From UBA10329 sp964500205 (GTDB lineage Bacteria > Bacteroidota > Bacteroidia > UBA10329): a stretch of DNA of 64,000 nt. The stretch is taken from positions 120,631-184,630 of the forward strand of contig CAZCNS010000008.1 in assembly GCA_964500205.1 (NCBI GenBank). Reading direction: 5' to 3'. Position 1 is the first letter of the stretch. Every line of letters begins with the position of its first letter. The translations under genes were made by a program, and so were the position numbers. The notes under the pieces are model-generated. The model made no database searches. It saw only the letters and a program-made list of their open reading frames with translations, and was not told where the DNA came from. Shown piece after piece: positions 1 through 8,553 of the stretch.

Positions 1-122
1 TGTTCACCTGCGGCAGCACGGATGCCTTCTGCGATTTCATGGCAGAGCAGGCCGTTAGGCACATGCAACAGCAGATGGACAGCTACAGGCGCGGACTGGA
101 CGGGTTCGATATCAAGGTGTGA
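1..122 (+). CDS. C-terminal end of an unidentified protein (truncated by window edge)
   Basis: Reading from base 3 there is an open frame of 39 codons ending in TGA at 120-122. The visible tail contains CGSTDAFCDFMAEQAV and ends in GLDGFDIKV. It has no recognisable motif, and most of the protein lies outside the window. It could be a chance frame, but the codon use is GC-rich like the surrounding genes and the frame is open to the edge. Confidence 0.4.
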   Translation, partial: FTCGSTDAFCDFMAEQAVRHMQQQMDSYRRGLDGFDIKV

Positions 123-174
123 GACACTTGGGTGTATGGCTTCGATGCACGCCTCATTTTGCAGAAATGCGTTA

Positions 175-194
175 TTGCACTCTATAAAGTGCAA
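175..194. promoter_or_regulatory. Palindrome 1 upstream of the AAA+ ATPase gene
   Basis: The site has arms TTGCAC and GTGCAA around an 8-bp AT-rich centre (TCTATAAA) and is nearly a perfect 20-bp dyad. A second copy with one changed base lies exactly 33 bp downstream, about three helical turns, so both would face the same side of the DNA. This suggests an operator for a dimeric regulator, but the protein that binds is unknown. Confidence 0.6.
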
Positions 195-207
195 TTATCA
201 CTTAAAT

Positions 208-227
208 TTGCACTCTGTAAAGTGCAA
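208..227. promoter_or_regulatory. Palindrome 2, touching the ATPase start codon
   Basis: The same TTGCAC-N8-GTGCAA dyad as the upstream copy. Its last base is the A of the ATG at 227. A bound protein, or an RNA hairpin, here would directly block transcription or translation initiation. The ATG has no Shine-Dalgarno sequence, so this dyad is the dominant feature of the initiation region. Confidence 0.6.
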
Positions 228-1393
228 TGGAAAAGCTCATTGATGCACATCACCGATTGCTGGAGGTCACCGACCTTGGCTTCAAGCGGTATCTGTACGG
301 TCAGATAAACTGGCAGCACAGGCTCATCGCCATCCTCGGTGCACGCGGAACGGGGAAGACGACCCTGATGCTCCAGCGCATCAAGGAGATGCAGGCAGGG
401 AGCGGTACACTGTACGTCTCTGCCGACAACATCCATTTCTCCAACGAGACCCTGCTGAATCTTGCCGAGCGTTTCCAAGCCCTCGGCGGGACGCACCTTT
501 TCATTGATGAGGTTCACAAGTACCCGAACTGGTCGCAGGAGGTGAAGAACATCTATGACAGCATTCCCCGCCTCAACCTTGTCATCACGGGCAGTTCGGT
601 CATTGACATGCTGAGCGGCTACGGAGACCTCAGCAGGCGGTCGGTGGTCTATCACCTGCACGGGCTGTCACTGCGGGAGTACATCGGCATGAAGCACGGG
701 GACACGCTTCCCACGGTCACCCTTCCCGAGCTTTTGGCGGGCGGCAACCCTGACATCGGTGGGCACCGTCCCTTGCAGGTGATGAAGGAATATCTGTCCG
801 AAGGATACTATCCCTTCTTTCTGGAGGGCGATGTGATGCTGCGACTGCACGGGGCCGTGAATGCGGTCTTTGAGGTGGACCTGCCCAAACACCTCGACAT
901 CAGACCGACCTCCATCGACAAACTGAAGAGACTACTCGCCATCATTGCGGCCTCTGTGCCTTTCCGCCCCAATTTCTCGAAGCTATCCGAACTGACGGGC
1001 ATCTCGCGCAATCTCCTGCCTGACCACCTGTTGCATCTCGAAAAGGCGGGACTCATCCATCTGCTGCACGACAACACGGGCGGTATCCGAAGACTCGGAA
1101 AACTGGAGAAGGTATATCTGTCCAACACGGTGCTGATGCACCTCTTTGCCGACAGGCCCGACACTGGCACCATGCGCGAGACCTTCCTTCTTGACCAGCT
1201 TTCGCAGTCACACACCGTCAGGGCTTCGGAGGCGGCAGATTTCGTGGTCGGTGATACGCATTTCGAGGTCGGTGGACGCAACAAGGGTGGCCGACAGCTC
1301 AAGGGACTGCAGGATGCCTATCTGGTCAAAGATGACGTGGAGCGCGGTTTCGGACGGACGATTCCGCTGTGGTACTTCGGGTTTCTGTACTGA
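227..1393 (+). CDS. AAA+ ATPase with DUF4143-type C-terminus
   Basis: A 388-aa protein of the large Bacteroidota ATP-binding family (AAA_14 plus DUF4143). The P-loop GARGTGKTT is at residues 38-46, the Walker B segment LFIDEVHKYP at 91-100 and a sensor-like ITGSS at 120-124. The C-terminal 60 residues contain a D...FEVGGRNKG arrangement (D338, E347, K353), which resembles a PD-(D/E)XK nuclease core, and the protein ends in the family-typical IPLWYFGFLY. The length is normal for the family and the gene looks intact. Cellular role of these proteins is poorly known; nuclease or defence-related functions have been suggested, but nothing here proves one. The gene stands alone. Two palindromes precede it, the second overlapping the ATG, which suggests tight, perhaps autogenous, control. 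Confidence 0.88.
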   Translation: MEKLIDAHHRLLEVTDLGFKRYLYGQINWQHRLIAILGARGTGKTTLMLQRIKEMQAGSGTLYVSADNIHFSNETLLNLAERFQALGGTHLFIDEVHKYPNWSQEVKNIYDSIPRLNLVITGSSVIDMLSGYGDLSRRSVVYHLHGLSLREYIGMKHGDTLPTVTLPELLAGGNPDIGGHRPLQVMKEYLSEGYYPFFLEGDVMLRLHGAVNAVFEVDLPKHLDIRPTSIDKLKRLLAIIAASVPFRPNFSKLSELTGISRNLLPDHLLHLEKAGLIHLLHDNTGGIRRLGKLEKVYLSNTVLMHLFADRPDTGTMRETFLLDQLSQSHTVRASEAADFVVGDTHFEVGGRNKGGRQLKGLQDAYLVKDDVERGFGRTIPLWYFGFLY

Positions 1394-1437
1394 CCCACGT
1401 CATCCCCGCCCCATCCACCGGACGTAAATTCGCGCCC

Positions 1438-2490
1438 ATGAGACTGCACAACATCTACGACCACGACACGCTGATGAAACGCCTCGAAGAGAGCGGCCAG
1501 CAGCGCGTCACGCTGTCGTTCTACAAGTATGCGCGCATCGGCAATCCGGCCGTTTTCCGCGACCATCTCTACATCATGATGGACACGCTGGGCGTGCTGG
1601 GCCGCATCTACGTGGCCAACGAGGGCATCAACGGGCAGATCAGCGTGCCGAGCGAGAACCTCTCGCTGCTGCGCCATGCGTTGGACACCATCGTGTTCCT
1701 TGAAAGCTGCCGCCTCAACGTGGCCATTGAGGACGATGGCAAGAGCTTCTTGAAACTGAAGGTGAAGGTACGCGAGAAGATCGTGGCCGATGGCCTCACC
1801 GATTTCGAGTTTGACGGCACGGGCGGTGGTGTTCACCTCAATGCCAAGGAATGGAATGAACTCTCAGAGAACCAGGATGCGGTCATCATCGACATGCGCA
1901 ACCACTACGAGACCGAGGTGGGCCATTTTGAAGGGGCCATGCTTCCCGATGCTGACACCTTCCGCGACCTGTTGCCGCTGGTGGAGAATGAGTTCGGTGA
2001 CGCCAAGGATCGCCCCGTGATGATGTACTGCACAGGCGGAATCCGCTGCGAGAAAGCCAGTGCCTATCTGAGAGCCAAGGGATTCAAACAGGTGCATCAG
2101 CTCAATGGCGGCATCATCGAGTATGCCCGTCAGGTGAAGGAGCAGGGTCTGAACAACCGTTTCAAGGGCAAGAATTTCGTGTTTGATGAAAGGCTGGGCG
2201 AGCGCATCAGTGATGACATCATTGCCCACTGCCACCAATGTGGCGAACCCTGTGACGACCACACCAACTGCAAGAACAAAGGCTGCAACCTGCTTTTCAT
2301 ACAGTGCCCGAAATGCGCGGAGAAGATGCAGGGATGCTGCTGCACCGAGTGCGTGACGGTGGTCAACCTCAGCGAGGAGCAGCAACGGGCTTACCGGAAA
2401 AAGCAGCGTGAGGCCAACGCCCGCTATCAGAAAGGGCGCATCAGGCCGAGACTGGGTTCATTGGAAAGCTACGGTCTTCAGCAGCCTTAG
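1438..2490 (+). CDS. trhO: tRNA uridine(34) hydroxylase, rhodanese family
   Basis: A 350-aa homologue of E. coli TrhO (YceA), which hydroxylates U34 of certain tRNAs on the way to 5-methoxyuridine or cmo5U. Family hallmarks in order: the N-terminal fold with FYKYARIGNP and NEGINGQISVP, a rhodanese domain with DMRNHYETEVGHF, the catalytic loop MYCTGGIRCEKAS (Cys at about residue 198), and a Cys-rich C-terminus (CHQCGEPCDDHTNCKNKGC) likely to bind metal. The frame is open from 1369, but the ATG at 1438 gives the start typical of the family (MRLHNIYDHD), so it is preferred. The stop codon overlaps that of the convergent pyrG. Confidence 0.93.
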   Translation: MRLHNIYDHDTLMKRLEESGQQRVTLSFYKYARIGNPAVFRDHLYIMMDTLGVLGRIYVANEGINGQISVPSENLSLLRHALDTIVFLESCRLNVAIEDDGKSFLKLKVKVREKIVADGLTDFEFDGTGGGVHLNAKEWNELSENQDAVIIDMRNHYETEVGHFEGAMLPDADTFRDLLPLVENEFGDAKDRPVMMYCTGGIRCEKASAYLRAKGFKQVHQLNGGIIEYARQVKEQGLNNRFKGKNFVFDERLGERISDDIIAHCHQCGEPCDDHTNCKNKGCNLLFIQCPKCAEKMQGCCCTECVTVVNLSEEQQRAYRKKQREANARYQKGRIRPRLGSLESYGLQQP

Positions 2491-4100
2491 CCTTTTGTCT
2501 GACGCAAAGCCATCTGCACAAAACCTACAAACAAGGGATGCGGACGAGCCACAGTGCTCTTGTACTCCGGGTGATACTGCACCCCCACGAACCAAGGATG
2601 GTCCTTCAGCTCAACAGCCTCAACCAGTCCTGAGTCCGGGTTGATGCCAACGGCCCTCATGCCCGCTTTGTCGTAGGCATCCTTGTAGGCGTTGTTGAAC
2701 TCATAGCGATGCCTGTGCCGCTCAGTGATCAGGAGTGAACCGTAAGCATCGGCCAGTCGGCTTCCCTTGGTCAACTTGCACTGATAGGCACCGAGGCGCA
2801 TGGTTCCACCCTTGCGGGTCACTCCCTTCTGATCCTCCATGAAGTCGATCACCGGATGAGCGGTACTGCTGTCCATCTCGGTGCTATTTGCCCCATCCAG
2901 ACCAAGCACATTGCGCCCGAACTCGATGACAGCACACTGCATACCGAGACAGATGCCAAGGAACGGAATGCTACGCTCGCGGGCGAAACGCACGGCCTCC
3001 AACTTACCGCTGATCCCTCTGTCACCAAAGCCCGGGGCTACAAGGATCCCCTGCAAATGGCCCAGTTTGCGGTCTGCGTTGCCATCATTGACATCCTCGC
3101 TGTGAATCCATTCCACATTCACTTTGCAATCATTCACTACGCCAGCATGGATCAGCGCCTCGTTGATGCTCTTATAGGCGTCCTTCAACTCAACATATTT
3201 ACCCACCAGACCGATTTTCACCGATTCAGAAGGATTCTTCAGTTTGAGATTGAAATTGCGCCAGTTATTCAACTCAGGGTCAACACCTTTCTTGAGTTTA
3301 AGCTTTGAGAGCACCACTTCATCGAGTTTCTCCTTCTGCATCAGCAGCGGCACCTCGTAGATGCTCTCTGCGTCCAAGGATTCGATTACCGCGTTCTGCG
3401 TGACATTGCAGAATAGCGCGATCTTCCTCCGTTGTTCCTTGGGTATGGAACGGTCTGCACGGCACACGAGCACATCAGGCTGAAGGCCGCTTTCGAGCAG
3501 CATTTTCACAGAATGCTGGGTGGGCTTGGTCTTGAGTTCGCCCGTGGTACTCAGATAAGGTAGCAGCGTAAGGTGAATGACCAAGTGATTGCCTGCCCCC
3601 ACTTCCCAGTTGAACTGCCTTACAGCTTCGATGTACGGCAGGGATTCGATGTCGCCTACCGTGCCTCCTATCTCTGTGATCACGATGTCAAAATCACCGG
3701 TCTCTCCCAGAAGGCGAATTCTACGCTTGATCTCATCGGTGATGTGCGGAATCACCTGAACCGTTTTGCCGAGATAAGCACCCTCACGCTCCTGATTGAT
3801 CACGGTCTGATAGATGCGACCTGTGGTCACATTGTTGGCCTGACTGGTGGCCACCCCGAGAAACCGCTCATAATGCCCCAAGTCGAGGTCGGTCTCAGCA
3901 CCGTCCTCGGTCACGTAGCACTCGCCATGCTCGTAAGGATTGAGTGTGCCGGGGTCGACATTGATGTAGGGGTCCAGTTTCTGGATGGTGACCCTGTAGC
4001 CGCGCGCTTGCAGCAAAGTGGCCAGAGAAGCAGAGATGATGCCCTTCCCAAGGGAGGAGGTCACACCACCTGTTACGAAAATGTACTTGGTACCCGGCAT
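2487..4100 (-). CDS. pyrG: CTP synthase
   Basis: A 537-aa full-length CTP synthetase, which makes CTP from UTP, ATP and glutamine. The N-terminal amidoligase domain begins KYIFVTGGVTSSLGKG and includes the UTP/ATP-binding DPYINVDPGTLNPYEHGE segment. The C-terminal class I glutamine amidotransferase domain has the nucleophile elbow FLGICLGMQ and the late HPEY motif. It ends with a 4-bp overlap of the tail of trhO (convergent). An exact TAnnTTTG promoter box lies 46-53 bp upstream of the ATG. Confidence 0.97.
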   Translation of the reverse strand: MPGTKYIFVTGGVTSSLGKGIISASLATLLQARGYRVTIQKLDPYINVDPGTLNPYEHGECYVTEDGAETDLDLGHYERFLGVATSQANNVTTGRIYQTVINQEREGAYLGKTVQVIPHITDEIKRRIRLLGETGDFDIVITEIGGTVGDIESLPYIEAVRQFNWEVGAGNHLVIHLTLLPYLSTTGELKTKPTQHSVKMLLESGLQPDVLVCRADRSIPKEQRRKIALFCNVTQNAVIESLDAESIYEVPLLMQKEKLDEVVLSKLKLKKGVDPELNNWRNFNLKLKNPSESVKIGLVGKYVELKDAYKSINEALIHAGVVNDCKVNVEWIHSEDVNDGNADRKLGHLQGILVAPGFGDRGISGKLEAVRFARERSIPFLGICLGMQCAVIEFGRNVLGLDGANSTEMDSSTAHPVIDFMEDQKGVTRKGGTMRLGAYQCKLTKGSRLADAYGSLLITERHRHRYEFNNAYKDAYDKAGMRAVGINPDSGLVEAVELKDHPWFVGVQYHPEYKSTVARPHPLFVGFVQMALRQTKG

Positions 4101-4145
4101 TTATAAGAGGTTGTTCCGCTTGGCGGAAAGTGAATGTCCGGGTGA

Positions 4146-4153
4146 CAAATGTA
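4146..4153 (-). promoter_or_regulatory. -7 promoter box for pyrG
   Basis: On the minus strand this reads TACATTTG, a perfect match to the Bacteroidota primary sigma factor -7 consensus TAnnTTTG. It lies about 46 bp before the pyrG ATG. No clear -33 TTTG was found at the usual 19-bp spacing. Confidence 0.55.
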
Positions 4154-4287
4154 AAGCCCGGCCTCGCCCGGTCACGCGCTTGTTCATCATTACTTCTCAA
4201 CAGCATGCGACCATAAGGAAACGGTCAGCTTTGACGACAATCTTCTTACTTAACCACTTGGTAACGCAGGGCCACCAACGCAAATAG

Positions 4288-4295
4288 TACTTTCG
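4288..4295 (+). promoter_or_regulatory. Probable -7 promoter box for the PorV-like gene
   Basis: TACTTTCG has one mismatch to the Bacteroidota TAnnTTTG box and sits 10 bp before the first ATG (4305), or 19 bp before the ATG at 4314. The short leader would favour the later ATG. Confidence 0.4.
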
Positions 4296-4304
4296 GCCAC
4301 TACA

Positions 4305-5165
4305 ATGAGCTGCATGAGGGCACTGCTACTCAACATCCTGCTACTCGGTTTCCACGGCACACTGCTTGCACAAAGCAGCGATTTCCGCGTAGGTGCGCGA
4401 GCTGCCGGAATGGCCAACGCCTCTGTGACGCTGGTGGACCTGTGGTCGGTGCATCACAATCAGGCAGGGCTCGGACTGCTGGACCGTGCAGGGGCGAGCG
4501 TCTATTACGAGAACCGTTTTCTCCTCTCCGACCTCAACCTTCAAGCGGCCACATTCGCTATACCCACCGGCAAGGCAGGCACCTTCGGTGTCAGTTATTC
4601 AAGATTCGGCAACAGGCTGTTCAATCAGAGTTCGTACGGACTGGCCTACGGGCGGCAGCTATTCCCATTCCTGAGCGTGGGGCTGCAGCTCAACTACCTG
4701 CACACCCATCTGGCCGAGGGCTATGGCGACCGCCACAGCTTCGTGGGCGAGCTCGGGGTCCTCTCGCAGATCACACCGAGATTCAGGGCGGCATTCCATG
4801 TTTACAACCTCACCCGTACAACTCTTGCCGAGGGCAACGATGAGCGTGTGCCGATGAACATGCGCCTTGGCATTCAGTACGACTTCTCCAAGAAAGTGCT
4901 GATGGTGGCCGAGGTGGAGAAAGACCTGGAACTGGACCCTAATGTGAAGATCGGATTCGAGTACTGGCCTGTGGAGCAGTTCGCCATCCGTCTCGGCATG
5001 GGCACGCTGCCGCTGCACGTGGACATGGGTTTCGGACTGCGGCTCAAAGGCTTCATGTTCGACATAGCCGGGTCGATCCACCCCGTGCTCGGATTCTCAC
5101 CCAAGGCAGGACTTTCTTACATGTTCGACCTGAAAAGGAAGAGCGGCTTCAGGAAAGGTAAGTGA
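4305..5165 (+). CDS. PorV/PorQ-like outer-membrane beta-barrel protein
   Basis: A 286-aa protein with a Sec signal peptide ending at LLAQ (about residue 23). The mature start SSDFRVGARAAGMANASVTL and the phrase VHHNQAGLG are typical of the PorV/PorQ/UPF0164 outer-membrane family, whose members include T9SS shuttle proteins. The rest alternates short amphipathic strands (GVSYSRFGN, GLQLNYLHT, AAFHVYNLT, MRLGIQYDF), as expected for a barrel. It is not a clear PorV orthologue, so a role in the T9SS itself is only a possibility. It overlaps or abuts the next gene (HhH/barrel protein), so the two are probably one transcript and may act together at the outer membrane. The start could be 4305 or 4314. 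Confidence 0.75.
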   Translation: MSCMRALLLNILLLGFHGTLLAQSSDFRVGARAAGMANASVTLVDLWSVHHNQAGLGLLDRAGASVYYENRFLLSDLNLQAATFAIPTGKAGTFGVSYSRFGNRLFNQSSYGLAYGRQLFPFLSVGLQLNYLHTHLAEGYGDRHSFVGELGVLSQITPRFRAAFHVYNLTRTTLAEGNDERVPMNMRLGIQYDFSKKVLMVAEVEKDLELDPNVKIGFEYWPVEQFAIRLGMGTLPLHVDMGFGLRLKGFMFDIAGSIHPVLGFSPKAGLSYMFDLKRKSGFRKGK

Positions 5166-5221
5166 GCTCTGACGGAGGATTGGCCATAGACGATTTGCAA
5201 CATACAATTTTCAATTTACCA

Positions 5222-7336
5222 TTGAAAAACAATCTCCGCCAGCTCATCTGTGTCATCCTGCTTTCAGCGGGGGCTGATGCGGTCTGGGCACAGGAGGAGA
5301 ACGATTCGCGCAAGACACTGCTCATCGAGGTGCTTGTGGAGACCATCGCGGAGCAGGCAGGCGAGGACGACCCGAACATTGACTACAACACACTGGTAGA
5401 TGACCTCCTGCTTTTCAGTGAGAAACCCCTGAACATCAACAAAGCCAGCTTCGATGACCTCCAGCGGCTCGTGATCCTGGATGACATTGCAATAGGTAGC
5501 CTTTTATCGCACCGGGAAGAGCACGGCAAACTGGTGAACATCCTCGAACTGCAGACCATCAAGGGTTTCAGCCCGCAGGTGATACGCAGCATCGCGCCCT
5601 TCGTGGTTGTGAGCGATGACGAAAGCACCCGTTTCTCCCTAAAGGAGATGTGGAAAGAGGGTCGCCACGAGATGGTGGTGCGCTACGAGCGTACGTTGCA
5701 GGAAAAACTCGGCTATTCTGCTATCGAGGACAGCCTGCTGGCTGAAAACCCGAACAGGCGCTACCTCGGTTCCCCCGATAAATTATGGGCGCGCTACCGC
5801 TTTCAGTTCTCCAACCGCGTGAGCTGGGGGGTGACCATGGAAAAAGACCAAGGTGAAGAATTCTTCAAAGGGACCAATCCCTATGGCTTCGATTTCTACA
5901 GTGCGCATGTGTTCGTAAGAGACATCGGCATCGTGAAGGCAGCTGTGATCGGTGACTACCAAGCGCAGTTCGGGCAGGGCCTCACGTTCTTCAGCGGTTT
6001 GGCCTTCGGCAAATCAGCGGCCGGAGTGGGCGTAAAGCGCAACGCACAGGGGTTGCGGCCCTACACCTCGGTGGACGAGAACCGTTTTCTGCGCGGAGCA
6101 GCCGCTACCATCGGTATCGGCAAGCGCATTGATGTCACGGCCTTTGTGAGCTATAAGGCAGTGGATGGCAACGTGAACACCACCAACGACACGCTTACGG
6201 AGGTGGAAGAGGTGTTCAGCTCCATTTTCAGCAGCGGTTTTCACCGCACCCCGAACGAGCTTGACAACAAGGACGCGATTGATGAACTGATCTACGGAGG
6301 AAACATCAATTACCGCCACAAGCGTTTGCAAGTAGGACTCACAGGGGTGAGCTATCATTTCTCCAAAGCCTTCCAGCGCAGTCCCGACCTATACAATGTC
6401 AATGAGTTCCAGGGCCGTCAAAACAGCAACTTCGGCATCGACTATAGCTACATCTTCCGCAACTTCAATTTCTTCGGAGAGTTCAGCATGAGCCAGAACC
6501 TCGGCTACGCCACCACGCACGGGGTGCTGATGACACTGGACCCCAAGGTCACCCTCGCGGCCATGGTGCGCCATCTCAGACCTGATTTTCAATCGGTTTA
6601 TGCCAACGCCATCACTGAGAGCTCTCGGATGAACAACGAGACGGGATACTATCTCGGTTTCAATCTCAATCCTTTCAAAGGGTGGTATCTCACCGGGTTC
6701 TTCGACCTGTTCCGCTTCCCTTGGCTTCGGTTTCAGGTCAACAGTCCATCTTTCGGCTACGAAGGCATCGCTCAGCTGAGTTACCGCCCCAACCGCAACC
6801 TGGAGGTCTATTTCCGTTTCCGTCAGAAAAACAGGGAGATCAATGTCCCGACCGCGTTCAACAATGAGCCGATACGCTTCATTGAAGACGAGCGAAGAAC
6901 CTACTACCGCCTCAACCTTAGCTATAAGCTGAACAAGACCATCACCCTGCGCAGCCGTGTGGAGTATGCACGCTACCGAAGGGCCGACCGCGATGTGGAG
7001 CAGGGCTTCATGATGTTCCAAGACATCATCTATAAGCCGCTGAGCTTCCCGCTCTCCTTCTCCACACGCCTTGCCTACTTCGACACCGAAAGCTATAACA
7101 CCCGCATCTATGCTTTTGAGAATGACGTGCTTTACGCCTTCTCGTTCCCGGCCTACTTCAACAAGGGAATGAGGATGTATGCCAACATCCGTTGGGACAT
7201 CACGCGCAGCATCAGTGTTTGGCTTCGGGTCAGCAACCTGTTCTACCACGACCGCGATGAGATCGGCAGCGGGATGGAACTCATAGACGGCAAGAACAGA
7301 ACGGACATCAAGGCGCAGGTGCGGTTCAGGATATGA
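5222..7336 (+). CDS. ComEA-like helix-hairpin-helix protein fused to an outer-membrane beta-barrel
   Basis: About 704 aa. After the signal peptide (NNLRQLICVILLSAGADAVWAQ region) a helix-hairpin-helix pair at roughly residues 65-135 carries the ComEA-type signature: LNINKASFDDLQRL, then LSHREEHGKLVNILELQTI and KGFSPQVIRSIAPF. The remaining 550 residues are rich in alternating aromatic strands (FRFRQKNREINV, RVEYARYRRADRD) and end in an aromatic-hydrophobic strand (AQVRFRI), like an outer-membrane barrel. HhH domains of this type bind DNA in natural competence. The frame is open from a GTG at 5162 that overlaps the upstream stop. The TTG at 5222 is preferred because it gives a compact signal peptide, and no ATG is available. 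Co-transcription with the PorV-like gene is likely. The biochemical role is unproven. Confidence 0.75.
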   Translation: MKNNLRQLICVILLSAGADAVWAQEENDSRKTLLIEVLVETIAEQAGEDDPNIDYNTLVDDLLLFSEKPLNINKASFDDLQRLVILDDIAIGSLLSHREEHGKLVNILELQTIKGFSPQVIRSIAPFVVVSDDESTRFSLKEMWKEGRHEMVVRYERTLQEKLGYSAIEDSLLAENPNRRYLGSPDKLWARYRFQFSNRVSWGVTMEKDQGEEFFKGTNPYGFDFYSAHVFVRDIGIVKAAVIGDYQAQFGQGLTFFSGLAFGKSAAGVGVKRNAQGLRPYTSVDENRFLRGAAATIGIGKRIDVTAFVSYKAVDGNVNTTNDTLTEVEEVFSSIFSSGFHRTPNELDNKDAIDELIYGGNINYRHKRLQVGLTGVSYHFSKAFQRSPDLYNVNEFQGRQNSNFGIDYSYIFRNFNFFGEFSMSQNLGYATTHGVLMTLDPKVTLAAMVRHLRPDFQSVYANAITESSRMNNETGYYLGFNLNPFKGWYLTGFFDLFRFPWLRFQVNSPSFGYEGIAQLSYRPNRNLEVYFRFRQKNREINVPTAFNNEPIRFIEDERRTYYRLNLSYKLNKTITLRSRVEYARYRRADRDVEQGFMMFQDIIYKPLSFPLSFSTRLAYFDTESYNTRIYAFENDVLYAFSFPAYFNKGMRMYANIRWDITRSISVWLRVSNLFYHDRDEIGSGMELIDGKNRTDIKAQVRFRI

Positions 7337-7356
7337 TGTGAGGCATCTGCCCCATC

Positions 7357-7364
7357 TATATTTG
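7357..7364 (+). promoter_or_regulatory. -7 promoter box for proline dehydrogenase
   Basis: TATATTTG matches the TAnnTTTG consensus exactly and lies 20 bp before the ATG at 7384, implying a very short leader. It sits just after the stop of the HhH protein, so proline dehydrogenase has its own promoter. Confidence 0.6.
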
Positions 7365-7383
7365 CCGCCCTTACTACCCAGGG

Positions 7384-8553
7384 ATGCTATCGTTTGAGAA
7401 CACCGAGACGGCCTTTGCCAACCGCAGCGATGCTGACCTGAAGCGGGCTGAACTGCTGTTCAGACTGGTGGGCAATGATGCCCTTGTGCGGACCGGAAAA
7501 TCGGCACTCCACGTTGCCATGGCCCTGCGACTGCCCATTACAGGCATCATCAAAAAAACGGTTTTCAATCATTTCTGCGGAGGCGAGACCGTGGCCGATT
7601 GTGAGGGCACTATTCAGAACCTGTATGACGGATGCGTCCACACGCTGCTCGACTATAGTGCCGAAGGCAAGGACAACGAAGATGATTTCGACCGAACCGT
7701 GGGCGAGGTCATCAACACCATTATCAGAGCCAAGACCGATAAGCGCATTCCTTTCGCAGTTTTCAAATGTTCGGGAGTGGTCAGTGCCAAACTTTTAGAG
7801 AACAAGACCATCGGTGTGGCCCTCAAACCAGCAGGGCAGCGGGCATGGGACCGTGGTCTGGCCCGCATCCGCACCATCGTTCAGACCGCTGCGGACAACG
7901 ATGTGCCTGTGATGGTAGATGCCGAGGAGACCTGGCTGCAAGGTGCGGTTGACCGATTGGTGATGGCGCTGATGGAGGAGTTCAACATCGGCAGGGCGGT
8001 GGTGCTCAACACTTACCAGATGTATTGCCACGATCGCCTCGACTATCTGAAAAGCACGCACCGCATCGCACAGGAAAAAGGCTTCATACTCGGTGTGAAA
8101 CTGGTGCGCGGGGCATACATGGAGCAGGAACGCGAGCGCGCAAAGCGCAAAGGCAGACCATCGCCCATCCACGCCACCAAGGCCGACACCGATGCTGCCT
8201 ACGATGCAGCCCTGGCCTATTGTATTCAACACCTCGACACAGTGCATCTGGTCTCTGGCACCCACAACGAACGCAGTTCGCTCTACCTCACAGAGCTGAT
8301 GGAAAGCAACGGCTTGCAGCGTGATGATAAGCGGGTGTTTGCAGCGCAACTCTATGGCATGAGCGACAACATCAGCTTCAATCTTGCCAGCGAGGGCTAC
8401 AACGTGGTGAAGTACGTGCCCTACGGCCCGGTGAGGCTGGTGATGCCCTATCTGATCCGCAGGGCAGAGGAGAACACCTCGGTCTCCGGGCAGATGGGCC
8501 GCGAACTTTCTCTCATTGTGAAAGAGCAGCAGCGCAGGCGCGGCCAGCGATGA
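7384..8553 (+). CDS. Proline dehydrogenase
   Basis: A 389-aa monofunctional proline dehydrogenase (FAD-dependent oxidation of L-proline to pyrroline-5-carboxylate). The family core is clear: VMVDAEETW, YQMYCHDRL, GVKLVRGAYMEQER, the THNERSS segment, and the C-terminal signature YVPYGPVRLVMPYLIRRAEE that binds proline. The length agrees with the stand-alone Bacteroidota enzymes, and no P5C dehydrogenase domain is fused. The last 41 bp overlap the convergent flavoprotein gene. An exact -7 promoter box precedes it. Confidence 0.93.
   Translation: MLSFENTETAFANRSDADLKRAELLFRLVGNDALVRTGKSALHVAMALRLPITGIIKKTVFNHFCGGETVADCEGTIQNLYDGCVHTLLDYSAEGKDNEDDFDRTVGEVINTIIRAKTDKRIPFAVFKCSGVVSAKLLENKTIGVALKPAGQRAWDRGLARIRTIVQTAADNDVPVMVDAEETWLQGAVDRLVMALMEEFNIGRAVVLNTYQMYCHDRLDYLKSTHRIAQEKGFILGVKLVRGAYMEQERERAKRKGRPSPIHATKADTDAAYDAALAYCIQHLDTVHLVSGTHNERSSLYLTELMESNGLQRDDKRVFAAQLYGMSDNISFNLASEGYNVVKYVPYGPVRLVMPYLIRRAEENTSVSGQMGRELSLIVKEQQRRRGQR

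Noticed and set aside
1369..1437. Extended N-terminus of trhO
   Set aside because: The extension overlaps the ATPase end and is not found in the family; the ATG at 1438 fits.
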